Positions 36,401 through 48,400 of a DNA stretch of 64,000 nt are shown here, in pieces. Under the pieces are notes generated by a model that made no database searches, was not told the origin of the DNA, and saw only the letters and a program-made list of their open reading frames with translations. Source of the DNA: Reclinomonas americana ATCC 50394 (Eukaryota; Jakobida; Jakobea; Jakobida); the NCBI GenBank assembly GCA_048213135.1, contig PS015109.1:71413-135412 (forward strand). Direction: 5' to 3'. The translations under genes were made by a program, and so were the position numbers. How positions within the stretch are numbered: the stretch's first letter is position 1; the number at the start of each line of letters is the position of its first letter.

Positions 36401-39400
36401 NNNNNNNNNNNNNNNNNNNNNNNNNNNNNNNNNNNNNNNNNNNNNNNNNNNNNNNNNNNNNNNNNNNNNNNNNNNNNNNNNNNNNNNNNNNNNNNNNNNN
36501 NNNNNNNNNNNNNNNNNNNNNNNNNNNNNNNNNNNNNCACGAGCACTGGCCGAGCGAGAGTGGTAAACGAGGTCACGGCGCTGGCGACGCCGGAAGCGGT
36601 GTCGCGAACACGGAAGTAGTAGGTGGTGGAGGGCGACAGCGAGGCCACTGCGGCTGACACGGGGACGTCAGTGGAACCGGTGATGGCGGACCCCGAGGCC
36701 GAGACGGTGACGCCGTTGCCGGCCAGCACATCGGCCTCGCTGACGGACGAGTAGTCGAACACGGGTGTGGCGCTGCCGTTGTTCGCATTGACCGATCCAC
36801 GAAGCACAACAGAGCCGGCAAGCAGGTTCGTGACCATGCTAGTAGAGAGCACAGGAAGAGCCAACGTGGTGAACGACTGCACTGTCGACGCTTGCACCGG
36901 GTCGCTCGTCCCCACAATCGTCGCCACAATTCGGTAATAATACAGCGTCGCCGGCTGAAGACCACTAAACGCGCCGCCCACGGCCTGCGGTGATCCAGAG
37001 TTGGCGCTCACAGACGCCGGCGACGCAGTCACACTCGCAAATCCAGCTCCAACGCCCGACGTCAGCACCACCATGGTTGGCGCCACCGCGAACTGCACAC
37101 TCACCCCAAAGCCACCACTCGTGTCCACCGTGCCCGACACCGCACCAGTCGTTGCCGTCACTGTCACCGTCCCCACGGCGTCAAGCACCAGCGCCGGCAA
37201 CGCCACCGTGGTGAACGACTCCACAGATCCCGCATACACCGTCGACCCCACTGTCTCTTGCACCACCGCACGATAGTAGTACACGGTGCTCGGCAGCAGA
37301 TTGCTGGCCGTCACACTGAACGTCACATTGCTCNNNNNNNNNNNNNNNNNNNNNNNNNNNNNNNNNNNNNNNNNNNNNNNNNNNNNNNNNNNNNNNNNNN
37401 NNNNNNNNNNNNNNNNNNNNNNNNNNNNNNNNNNNNNNNNNNNNNNNNNNNNNNNNNNNNNNNNNNNNNNNNNNNNNNNNNNNNNGGCCGCTCACCGTCA
37501 CACTCTTCGTCACTGTCCCGCTCGCACTCGTCACCACCCCACCCGCCGCCACACTCGTTCCCATGCCACCAAGCAGCAGCACATCGGTTGCCGCATACTC
37601 AAAGCTGACCGACACATCGGGCCCACCCTGTGCATTCACCCCCGCCGACAGCACCACCAATGTCGCCAACTGCGACGACACCGCCATCATCGTCACCGTC
37701 GGCAGCGACGCCGTCACCTGCACAGCCGTCGCTGTGCTGGTCAACGAAATGTCGGCCACACTGACCACCAGTCGCACCGTGTACGATGTGCTTGCCGCGA
37801 GACCACTCACTGAGGTGCTGACATTGGTCGCCGGCGCCGACAACGTCACCGTCGCTGGCGTCGCAGCAATCGTCTGCGTAGACCCCGATCCACTGTTCGT
37901 CTCGTACACCTCGAACGACACACTGGCCACGTCCGCACCGTTGCTCGCCACCGTGCCGCGCAGTGTGAATGACGAGCTGGTGACCGTATCTGTGGCCAGC
38001 AGCACGAGCACTGGCCGTGCGAGAGTGGTAAACGAGGTCACGGTGCTGGCGACGCCGGAAGCGGTGTCGCGAACACGGAAGTAGTAGGTGGTGGAGGGCG
38101 ACAGCGAGGCCACTGCGGCAGACACGGGGATGTCAGTGGAACCGGTGATAACGGTCCCCGAGGCCGAGACGGTGACGCCGTTGCCGGCCAGCACATCGGC
38201 CTCGCTGACGGACGAGTAGTCGAACACGGGTGTGGCGCTGCCGTTGTTCGCATTGACCGATCCTCGAAGCACAACGGAGCCGGCAAGCAGGTTCGTCACA
38301 GTGCTGGTCGACAGGGAGGGCGGGGTGGCGGTACTCGCGCTGATCACACTGCCGTAGAGCTCGCGCAGTGTCGAGCACTGCACCACAGCACGGTACCAAA
38401 CAGTCGTGCTGGTGGGTAGACCGGAGAGTGCGGCCGAAAATGTGACCGACCCAGTCACCGTTGGCGACGCCGGCGACACTGTGGAGAATCCGCTGATGGG
38501 CGGTGTAAGAAGTCGAATGACAAAGGCTGTCGATTCTGCCACATACAACGACGGCTGCACCGAAGAACTCGGCACGAGAGCCAGGCCACGAATGCTGGTG
38601 AATCGCGCGACAGCTACCGAGGCCCCGTTGGTGACACCGGCACTTCCGTACACACCGGCCACAGTGGCCACTGATCCGTCGCGCGCAACCCGCCGCACCA
38701 CCGTACCGCAAGCCACATAGAGAAGCCCAGCAAAGCCATCAAAGACCATTTGCTGTGGGGTGTCGAACGTGGCGCTGGTGGAGCTACCATCTGCTCCTCC
38801 ACTGACACCGTGCTGGCCGGCAAGCACGTTGGAGAGGCCGGTGGCCGACGTCAGGTCGACCCACCGAATAACATGATTGTGTGTGTCGGAGACGTACAAC
38901 CGCTGCGACGCTGCATCCAGCGCAATACCAGACGGCGTGTCGAACTTGGGCGAGGCGCCAACGGTGAAATCGGGCGTATCGGCCACACCACTGATCGTGC
39001 GTACTGTCCCCAGTTTGTTGACGCTGCGCACCGTGTGTGCTGCGCTGTCGGTGAGGTACGCCACACCAAACTTGTCCGCGACAATTGACGACGGAGAGCG
39101 GAACGTGGCGTAATAGCCGGTGCCGTCAGCTGTGCCAGCGGCGCCGGGACGACCGGCCACAGTCGTCACCACGCCGTTTGATAAAGAAATGCGACAGATG
39201 CGTCGGTTGCCAGTGTCGGCCACCCACAATGAGTCGTCCGACGAGTCGTAGGCGACAGCCTGCGGGCCCGTAAACTGTGCGGCCGTTCCGATGCCATCGG
39301 CACGGCCTGCAGCTGTCGACGTGCCGGCCAGTACGGTCACACTGCTGGTGGCGATCTCAAATTTCCTGATGGTGTGCGCGCCCGCGTCAGCCACATAAAT

Positions 39401-42400
39401 GTCAGTGGACGATGCGGACATTCCCAGCGGCTGGCCAAATGTGGCGGCGACGCCGACACCACTGCCACTCCCACTGACAAGGGCCGTAAATTGTTGGCCA
39501 GCGGCGAGCGTCGTGGAGTACTCCAGCGCCGCTGCAGAGCCGGTGGTGTAGTGAAACGAGGCAGTCACCGTGCCAGCGCACGTGTTCTTCACAGCGGAGC
39601 CTTGCAACGTCAGGCCCGTCACAGTGGCGCCTGTAGCCGCCAGTGTGGAGGTCGACGGAAGCTGTGGCAGCGTCACGGTCTGCACGGCGCTGACGGTACG
39701 CGGCGCACCTGACCTGTCCGTGCGCCTGGCGGCGTACATGTACGAATAGGTGGCGCCGGGGTCGAGATCCGCCAAAGTGGACGATACAGCGGTGCTGGTG
39801 GCCGTCACACTCGCGGGACTGCTGCTCAACACACGCGCGCCACTGCCATGCATGCTCACTCGGCGCACAGCATCGACACACGACACGTAGAGAGCATTGT
39901 TTGTCGTGTCTACTGCCACACCCATCGCTGCCTGCCACGACTGCGCGGGAGCAGCAGACGGCAACGGGCCGTCGACAGCGACGCCGTACAGGGTGGTCGT
40001 CGCGCCCGTACCCATGGTAACCAGGCGAATAACGTCACCGTCGGCCACATACACAGTTCCGTACGAGTCGACAGCCACACCACGCGGCTGTACGAATTGA
40101 GCGGCGGCGCCGGTGGTAGCGTCGGTCAGTGTGCCCTTCATGGAGCTGGAACCGGCCAAGGTAGCGGCGACACCGTCAGGATAAGAGATGGCGCGCACCA
40201 CGGCACCAGCAGTCGCGGCTTCTTCGCTGACATAGAGGAGGCCAGAGAGCGCGTCGCGCACCACGCCGTAGAGCAAGTCGTAGTGTGCGACATTAGCTGG
40301 GCCGTCCGCATACTGTCCGTCAACACCACTAAACTGCACGTCCAGTCCCGTACTGACGGTGACCAGGCGCACGCCAGACGCACCGACCACCAGAACACCA
40401 TTGGAGCTGCTCGGCGACACACAGTCGGTGATGTCCAGTGACTGTGCGTCGGTCCACACGGTCGACACGGTGTACGGACTGCTTGTGACGAGGAGGCGCA
40501 GTTTGTAGCTGCCAGAGTCGACGATAAACACGTCGGTGCTGGAGAATCGCTGACACAACCCGAGTGGGTGGTCGAACTTGGCGAGAACGCCGTTGGCGTC
40601 CACCGTGCCCGCGGAAGACAGTGTGCCAGCCAGCACAGACAGAGTGCCGTCGGTGGCCAGTCGACGAATGACGTGATTGTTGGTCTCGGAAAACAACAGC
40701 GCGCCTGAGGCTTGAAGAAGTAGACCACGGACCTGCTGCAGCTGAGCCACATACGGTGCCGCATCGTCCACTGCGCCGGCCGTAGTCGAGCCGGCAATGG
40801 TCGCCACCTGCGGACCGAGCATGGCGCTATCAAACGCCGCGTACACGGACACCGCGGCGGTCGCACCGCTGGCACCCGCCGCAGACGGAACCGAGACCGT
40901 GAAGCTCGTGTGTGTCAAAGTCGGAGATGTGGGTGAGCCGAGCTCCGGCGCAGCCAGCGGTACGTAAAACATGCCGACCAGGCCGGATGGATGTGGGAAA
41001 GCCAGGCCGTCGGTCGCGTCCACCGTGTACAGCGTGTAAAACGACACACCGCCCGGCACAACCAACGAGTTCAACGCCTGAGAGCCGCTGCTTTGGGTGA
41101 CGGGAGTGGTGCTTGATACAGTGCCCAACACATAATACGACATCGCAGAAGCCGTGCTGGAAAAGTCGGCCCGTCGAATTCGTCGAATTGTGGTATCGTC
41201 GGCCACATAATTGTAGGCGGTGGTGACCGCCACACTGGTGGGCGACAACAGGTTAGCAGCGCCAATGCCACCGACTGTGCCATTGGAGCCGGCCGCCACA
41301 CGTGTGAGACCCTCCGGCTCCGTCACTCGCAACGATCGGCACGTCGAGTCGGCCGCCACCAGCCACGGAAGGCCAAATGAGGGCTCTCGAAAAAAGTCGA
41401 ATGCCAGGTCGAACACTCCGTCGGAGTAGGGCACAGCGGGGGCCAGGGACACGCCAGGCAAATTGCTGCACTGTGGCGCGCCGGCCATACCCAGCACAGT
41501 GTACACGAGTCCGTCTCGGTTGACGACACGAATCGCCGAGGTGCCAGAGGCCACGTACAGTCGGCCGGGAGCGCCAAAGAAATCAGTGAATGCCAGGCCC
41601 ATCGGCCATGTAAAGGTGGCATCTTGACGATGGCCGTCGTCGTTGCCGGGAACCATGTATTTGCCGGCCAGCAGGTCGACTAGCCCCCCAGTGACGTCGA
41701 TTTGTCGAATGGCATGATTGGCGGCGTCGGCCACATACAGCACGTTGGCGGTGCCATCGGTCGCCACGTCAGACGGTGAGTAGAACTTGGCCTGAGACGA
41801 GCAGCTCCCGTCGTCGTAGCCCGTAGCAGAACTCAGGTCGCCACAGAACGTGGTCACCGTGAACGGATTGGAGAGGGCGATGTGACGAATGACGTGGTTG
41901 CCAGAGTCGGCCACCCACAGCTCCGTTTCGCTGGGCGAGAGTGCCAGACCGCGTGGATTCTTGAACTGCGCTGCAAGTCCGTTTCCGTCTAGGAGATGTC
42001 CGTGACCAGTGTCACCGGCCACCGTTGTCACTGCACCCGACGACAGCATCCGTCGAATCGTATGATCCAACTCGTCGGCAATATACAGCACGCCAGTCGA
42101 TGTGGCCACCATGCCGCGTGGTCTCCGGAAGCGCGCAGTAGTGCCCACAGCGTTGTCGACGGCCACTCCCGTGTAGCCGGGCGCACCGGCCATCAACTCG
42201 ACCTTGTCGACAAACAGCTGTGGATCCGTGTATACTTGCATGGTGACGATAAATGGGGCAGCAGCGTCCGCCGCCAACGCCGTCACATCGACCTGGAACT
42301 CGGTCGACGACGGGAAGCTCACTTGCGCGGCGGTCACGGTGCCAGTCATGAGCGTGCTGAACTGCTCCACACTGGAGTAGCCGGCGGTGTTCGCGTTCGA

Positions 42401-45400
42401 CGCCACGATGCGATACGAGTACGTGACTCCAGCAGACAAGATGCCGGGGACAATCTGAAATGACAAAACGGTAGGCGACGACGACGTCAGCGTCAGTGGC
42501 GATGACGTTCCCTCCGGCCGCAGCGGCCGCAGCGTCAAAATCCTCCAATCGTTCGACACATAGGCCGTACCGTGAGCGTCAAAGACAAGCGACTGGGCCG
42601 CTATGTAGCCCGTGTACGTCTCCACCGTCGGTTCGACCGTGAGGTGCAGCACACGGAGACGCTGATTGTCAATCATGTACAGACTGTGGGGGTCGGTGGG
42701 GTCGACCGCCACCGCTTGTGGGTACGAGACATTGGCCACATTGAGTGGGCCATCGAGCGAGAAACCACCCGCCGCAACCACCGTCGTCACCGTTTGCGGT
42801 GCAGCGAGAGTCACTCGGCGAATGAGCGTATTGCCACTGTCGGCCACATACAGGTATGCACCTTTGACAACGATGGAGGAGGGCGAAGCGAAACGTGCGG
42901 TAGTGCCATCAGCGTCGATATAGCCCGGACTGACGTGGCCGGCAAACGACTCGACACCGCGGCCTTTCGACGGGTTCAGATCCACAGAACGGATGGCGTT
43001 ACCGTCAATAACATACAGCATTTGTGCGGCCTCGTTCACGGCCAAGTTGCCGAGGGCCGAAAACGACGCCATTGATCCGTCGGGATTGTCGAGAGAATTG
43101 GCCGTTCCGTCGCCCACAAAGATGCTAGCCGAGGCGGTGGCCACAATCACCTCATGGACGTAAATATTGACCAAGTCGCTGAGGAAGAGGCGACCGTCGG
43201 GATGCCAAACAATCCCCGTAATGGTGCTAAAGGCGGCGGCGCCACCGATTCCGGGCACCGGCGGCGACTGACAACCGCCACCAACAAAGGTCCGCGTGAA
43301 ACCGTTCGGCTGCACCTGCCTAACCCGGCATCGACCGCCATTTCCCGTGTCGACCGTGTACAGCATCTGCGTAGTGAGGTCCATTGCCATGTTGAACAAG
43401 CCATCGAACGCGGCATCCATGGCCGCCGGCGATGTGGAGTCCACGGTCCCAAACATACCCGCCCCAGCCAGAGTAGAATGCGGTCCCCTCAAGTGCTGCA
43501 CATTCGCCGCCGACTGCGCCCACAACAACTGTGCCTGCAACGAAGGCCATCCCTGCATGTCCACATTGGCGGTGACTTCGACATTCGTAGTGCCGACAAC
43601 AGTGGCCGTCGGGCTGCTGATGATGGGCGGATTGTCGAGCGTCATGACAGAACAGTCCGCTCGCGTCCAATCAAATGGAGCGTACACCATCGGCAGCGTG
43701 GACGGCGTCAATCGTGCGCGAAAGTACACGACGGTGAGCGGGACAAAGGAACTGACAGTGGCCGTAAATAGCTGAACAATATCAGGCGCGTCCTTGACGG
43801 CGGCCACCAAGGAAATGGCCGACACTGACTTTTTAGGCTTCCACACAGTGACCACATGAGTGCTCGTCGACGCAGCAACAACAGTCAGCGGAGAATAGGT
43901 CGACGATGAGAGAACCACGAAAGCGGCCGGCGGATGAGTCACAAATAGGCCGACTTGCTCGGACGTGACAGAACCAGACGGGAAAGATCCATCGGCAAAT
44001 CTGATGCGTCGAAGCGGTGCAGTCTCGTGATCCGTGTTCTGTGCGGTCAGCGGGGTTGAGGACGGTGTGTACACGAGACAAAGAGAAATCATGAGGGCCC
44101 TCTCACCGANNNNNNNNNNNNNNNNNNNNNNNNNNNNNNNNNNNNNNNNNNNNNNNNNNNNNNNNNNNNNNNNNNNNNNNNNNNNNNNNNNNNNNNNNNN
44201 NNNNNNNNNNNNNNNNNNNNNNNNNNNNNNNNNNNNNNNNNNNNNNNNNNNNNNNNNNNNNNNNNNNNNNNNNNNNNNNNNNNNNNNNNNNNNNNNNNNN
44301 NNNNNNNNNNNNNNNNNNNNNNNNNNNNNNNNNNNNNNNNNNNNNNNNNNNNNNNNNNNNNNNNNNNNNNNNNNNNNNNNNNNNNNNNNNNNNNNNNNNN
44401 NNNNNNNNNNNNNNNNNNNNNNNNNNNNNNNNNNNNNNNNNNNNNNNNNNNNNNNNNNNNNNNNNNNNNNNNNNNNNNNNNNNNNNNNNNNNNNNNNNNN
44501 NNNNNNNNNNNNNNNNNNNNNNNNNNNNNNNNNNNNNNNNNNNNNNNNNNNNNNNNNNNNNNNNNNNNNNNNNNNNNNNNNNNNNNNNNNNNNNNNNNNN
44601 NNNNNNNNNNNNNNNNNNNNNNNNNNNNNNNNNNNNNNNNNNNNNNNNNNNNNNNNNNNNNNNNNNNNNNNNNNNNNNNNNNNNNNNNNNNNNNNNNNNN
44701 NNNNNNNNNNNNNNNNNNNNNNNNNNNNNNNNNNNNNNNNNNNNNNNNNNNNNNNNNNNNNNNNNNNNNNNNNNNNNNNNNNNNNNNNNNNNNNNNNNNN
44801 NNNNNNNNNNNNNNNNNNNNNNNNNNNNNNNNNNNNNNNNNNNNNGACGAGCATGGTACCGTCGGCGAGGCACACGATTCCACCAATGGTGGAACGCCAA
44901 CCGGCGGTGTAGAGATCGCCATCCACGTTGCCTGCCGATGCATATGGATCGTTGACTACCGTGGTCACGGTGCCGTCCGGCGCAATCTGACGGATAATGG
45001 CCGCCGGAGCACCACCATCGTTGCTGCGATCGGCGGCGTAAATATTGCCGTCGGGGCAAACCGCCAGCGCGGTGATGACGTTGAATGTGGCGGCCACACC
45101 GATAGAGTTGTCGGAGGCGCCGGGGTTCTCCGAGCCTGCCAGGCGACTCCACGAAGGCACCAAACGCACCGAGTTGCCACCGTCGGGCACGTACTCCATA
45201 ACAATACGGTACAAAGCGTGGCCATCGAGGCCAACTCCGGCACTACTGTTGTAGTACACGGTGCAGTCGGCGGGATCCACGGCCACCACCGATGGCTCGT
45301 TCACGTTGAAGTCACTGGCCTTGCCACTTATTACGGGCGTGCCACTCACAGACGCCGACTTGACAACAAGCGTTTGCACTTCCATCGATACCAGATCGAT

Positions 45401-48400
45401 GAGGCGGAGTGCGTTGTTTCCGGTATCTTGTGAGTGCGTGATTGTTAGTGATNNNNNNNNNNNNNNNNNNNNNNNNNNNNNNNNNNNNNNNNNNNNNNNN
45501 NNNNNNNNNNNNNNNNNNNNNNNNNNNNNNNNNNNNNNNNNNNNNNNNNNNNNNNNNNNNNNNNNNNNNNNNNNNNNNNNNNNNNNNNNNNNNNNNNNNN
45601 NNNNNNNNNNNNNNNNNNNNNNNNNNNNNNNNNNNNNNNNNNNNNNNNNNNNNNNNNNNNNNNNNNNNNNNNNNNNNNNNNNNNNNNNNNNNNNNNNNNN
45701 NNNNNNNNNNNNNNNNNNNNNNNNNNNNNNNNNNNNNNNNNNNNNNNNNNNNNNNNNNNNNNNNNNNNNNNNNNNNNNNNNNNNNNNNNNNNNNNNNNNN
45801 NNNNNNNNNNNNNNNNNNNNNNNNNNNNNNNNNNNNNNNNNNNNNNNNNNNNNNNNNNNNNNNNNNNNNNNNNNNNNNNNNNNNNNNNNNNNNNNNNNNN
45901 NNNNNNNNNNNNNNNNNNNNNNNNNNNNNNNNNNNNNNNNNNNNNNNNNNNNNNNNNNNNNNNNNNNNNNNNNNNNNNNNNNNNNNNNNCCACCGTGGGC
46001 GACATTACCGGATACCCGTCGTTGCCATTGACCAGGCCATTGGAGCCTGCCGTGCCCGCCAGCGTGGACGCAGTGTACTGACCGGAGCCGGGCATAGTTT
46101 CGGTGAGACGACGCACAATGTGCGTGCCCGACTGCGTCGTCGTGCAGCAGGCAAATGAGGTCACACGAGCATGAGAATGAATAGAGGAGCCATATGCAAC
46201 AACACAACGCAACATCAGTCACGTAAAAGTCCAGAGGTCCGCTGTAGTTGGGCGTCAGAGCCGTGTACGGCGGTGGACCAGTCACGATACTGACTGGAGA
46301 TGAGTGCTTGCCTACGGAGGGACCACCAGCTGTCGAGCCCGCCATGTTGGCCGTGCCGGAGAGGATGGCGGTCATGTAGTCGAAATCGGTGTGGTCTGTT
46401 GTATACTGAAGATCCACCGTTGCCGCCTCGCCAAAATTGTTGTACGCCGCAGTAACGGTGACGGAGGTGTTGGTGGCGGTGCGCGCAGACACATACGTGT
46501 CTTCGAATGTGGGGCGTTGAGCGGTGCGGAACGCGGCAGAGAGAGTTGCGTGCCACATGACAGGCAGCGACTTGAGAGTCACCGACGACGGATCCACAGC
46601 GTACTCCGACGGCTGCGTGCGCACGGCTACCATGCGGTAGAGCACCAAGGTGTTCGGCGCCAGACCTGTCACCGAAGCACTCACAGAGTTGACGCTGGAG
46701 AGATCGGTCAGCGGCGTGGCCGCCGTCAGGTGGGTCACGGGCATCTGAATTCGCCGGATTGAATCGCTGGCAGCCTGATCACAAGCAAATTCGTGAGACT
46801 GCTGGCACAATGCGGAGAGCCATAGGGCATGAACCACGCAACATCCGCGACATAAATTGCTCGATTGTACTCGTCGAACACCAGTCCGGTGGGTAAATTG
46901 AAGGAAGCCAAGGGTCCATCTGTGTTGCCGAATTGGAAATAGCTGCCGGCTAGCGTAGTGACAGACACGTTGTTGTTGAGGAGGCGAATCTCGCGAATGG
47001 TACCAGCAGAATCCGACACGACGATGCGACCACTGCGTTGACCAATCGCGATACCCTCCAGCTGCTGGAACCGAGCCGAGTTCTTGTCGCCATCAGCACC
47101 ACCGTTGGTTGTCACACTACCGGCGATGGTCACCACAGAGCGCGCGTAGGGGCTAAACACTCGCACCGTGTATCGATCGCAAATGAACAGTTGCCCGCCG
47201 GAATTCACCGCCAGTCCACTAGGCCTGGTGAATAGCGCCCCTGTGCCAGTGCCGTCCACAGTGGAGGGTGACGCGAACATGGAGGGGTCACCGGCAACAG
47301 TATTGACATAGCCTGCGGGGCGACAGAATAGTCAAAATAGAGGGCAAGGCGACGACAAGAAGGAGGAATGGCGTGCGTACCAGTGGCAGGGTCGTAGCTG
47401 CGGATAACTTTGATGCCCGCGTCGGCAATGTACAGAACTCGGCGGTTCTGGTCGAACGCCAATTCCACCGGCGTACCAAATCGCGCATCCGTCCCAAAGC
47501 CATCAGTGTGCATGGTACCGACTGTGAAGGTACCAGCCACTGTCGACGTGACGCACGGTGTTGACGAGCAGTCGAGGCGGCGAATGGAACGATTTGTCAC
47601 GTCGGCCACATACAAGTGTGAACGATCGCGGTCCCACGCCAACCCTTGTGGATGACAGAAGCGCGGTGGCGAGTCGGACATGGGGTCGCAGGTACCATCA
47701 TGACACGAACCGTAATCATACAAAGAACCGGTGCCGAGCGTCCACGCCGTAATACAGTTCACGGATTGCTTGGTAATGTAAAACGTGGTGCTGCCTGAGC
47801 TGCTGTCCGTCTGCACAATTCCCCGGGGGTAAAAGGGCACGCCAAGGACCGTGTATGTGGTCGGCTTGAAGCTCCACTGATCGGTCGTATACTCGAATGC
47901 CGCGCTCATGAAAGACGACGCTCCGAGCGTGGTGGCCGTTCCCCGAAGCGTAGCGCTCGTGGCCGTCCCATCCGCCGCACCCACTATTGACAGGGAGGGC
48001 AAGAACCCGGTGGAACACACACCACCAGTGGTGGCGCGCGACAGCAACTGAGTGGAGGGATTGCGCAACATGAAATTGACCGTGTACGAACTCGCCGGCG
48101 CCAGATCCTCGATGCGCACCGAGAACGACGTGGTTGAAGTCGGAAAGGTGGTGACGTAGATGCGAGGGCGGCGTGGTAGCGACGCAGTGCGCAGCGTCTG
48201 CGACGAAAAGGGGGAGGAAAGGGGAAAGGGATTAGAAGGGAGGGAGGAGAGGGGAAAGGGGAGGAGAGGGAAAGGGTACACGAAGGAAGGGGAAAGGGGA
48301 TGAAGGGGATAAGGGGAAGTGAGCGAGGAAGGGAGAAACAGAGAGAGGGAGGTAAAATGAACTCGACGAAGTGGCAGGAGGAGAGCGAGTAATATGGGAC

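Noticed and set aside
37181-46837. Single 3,218-codon minus ORF
   Set aside because: It reads through N runs and several introns and enters a wrong frame beyond the 37334-37485 gap; the spliced model of the giant receptor replaces it.
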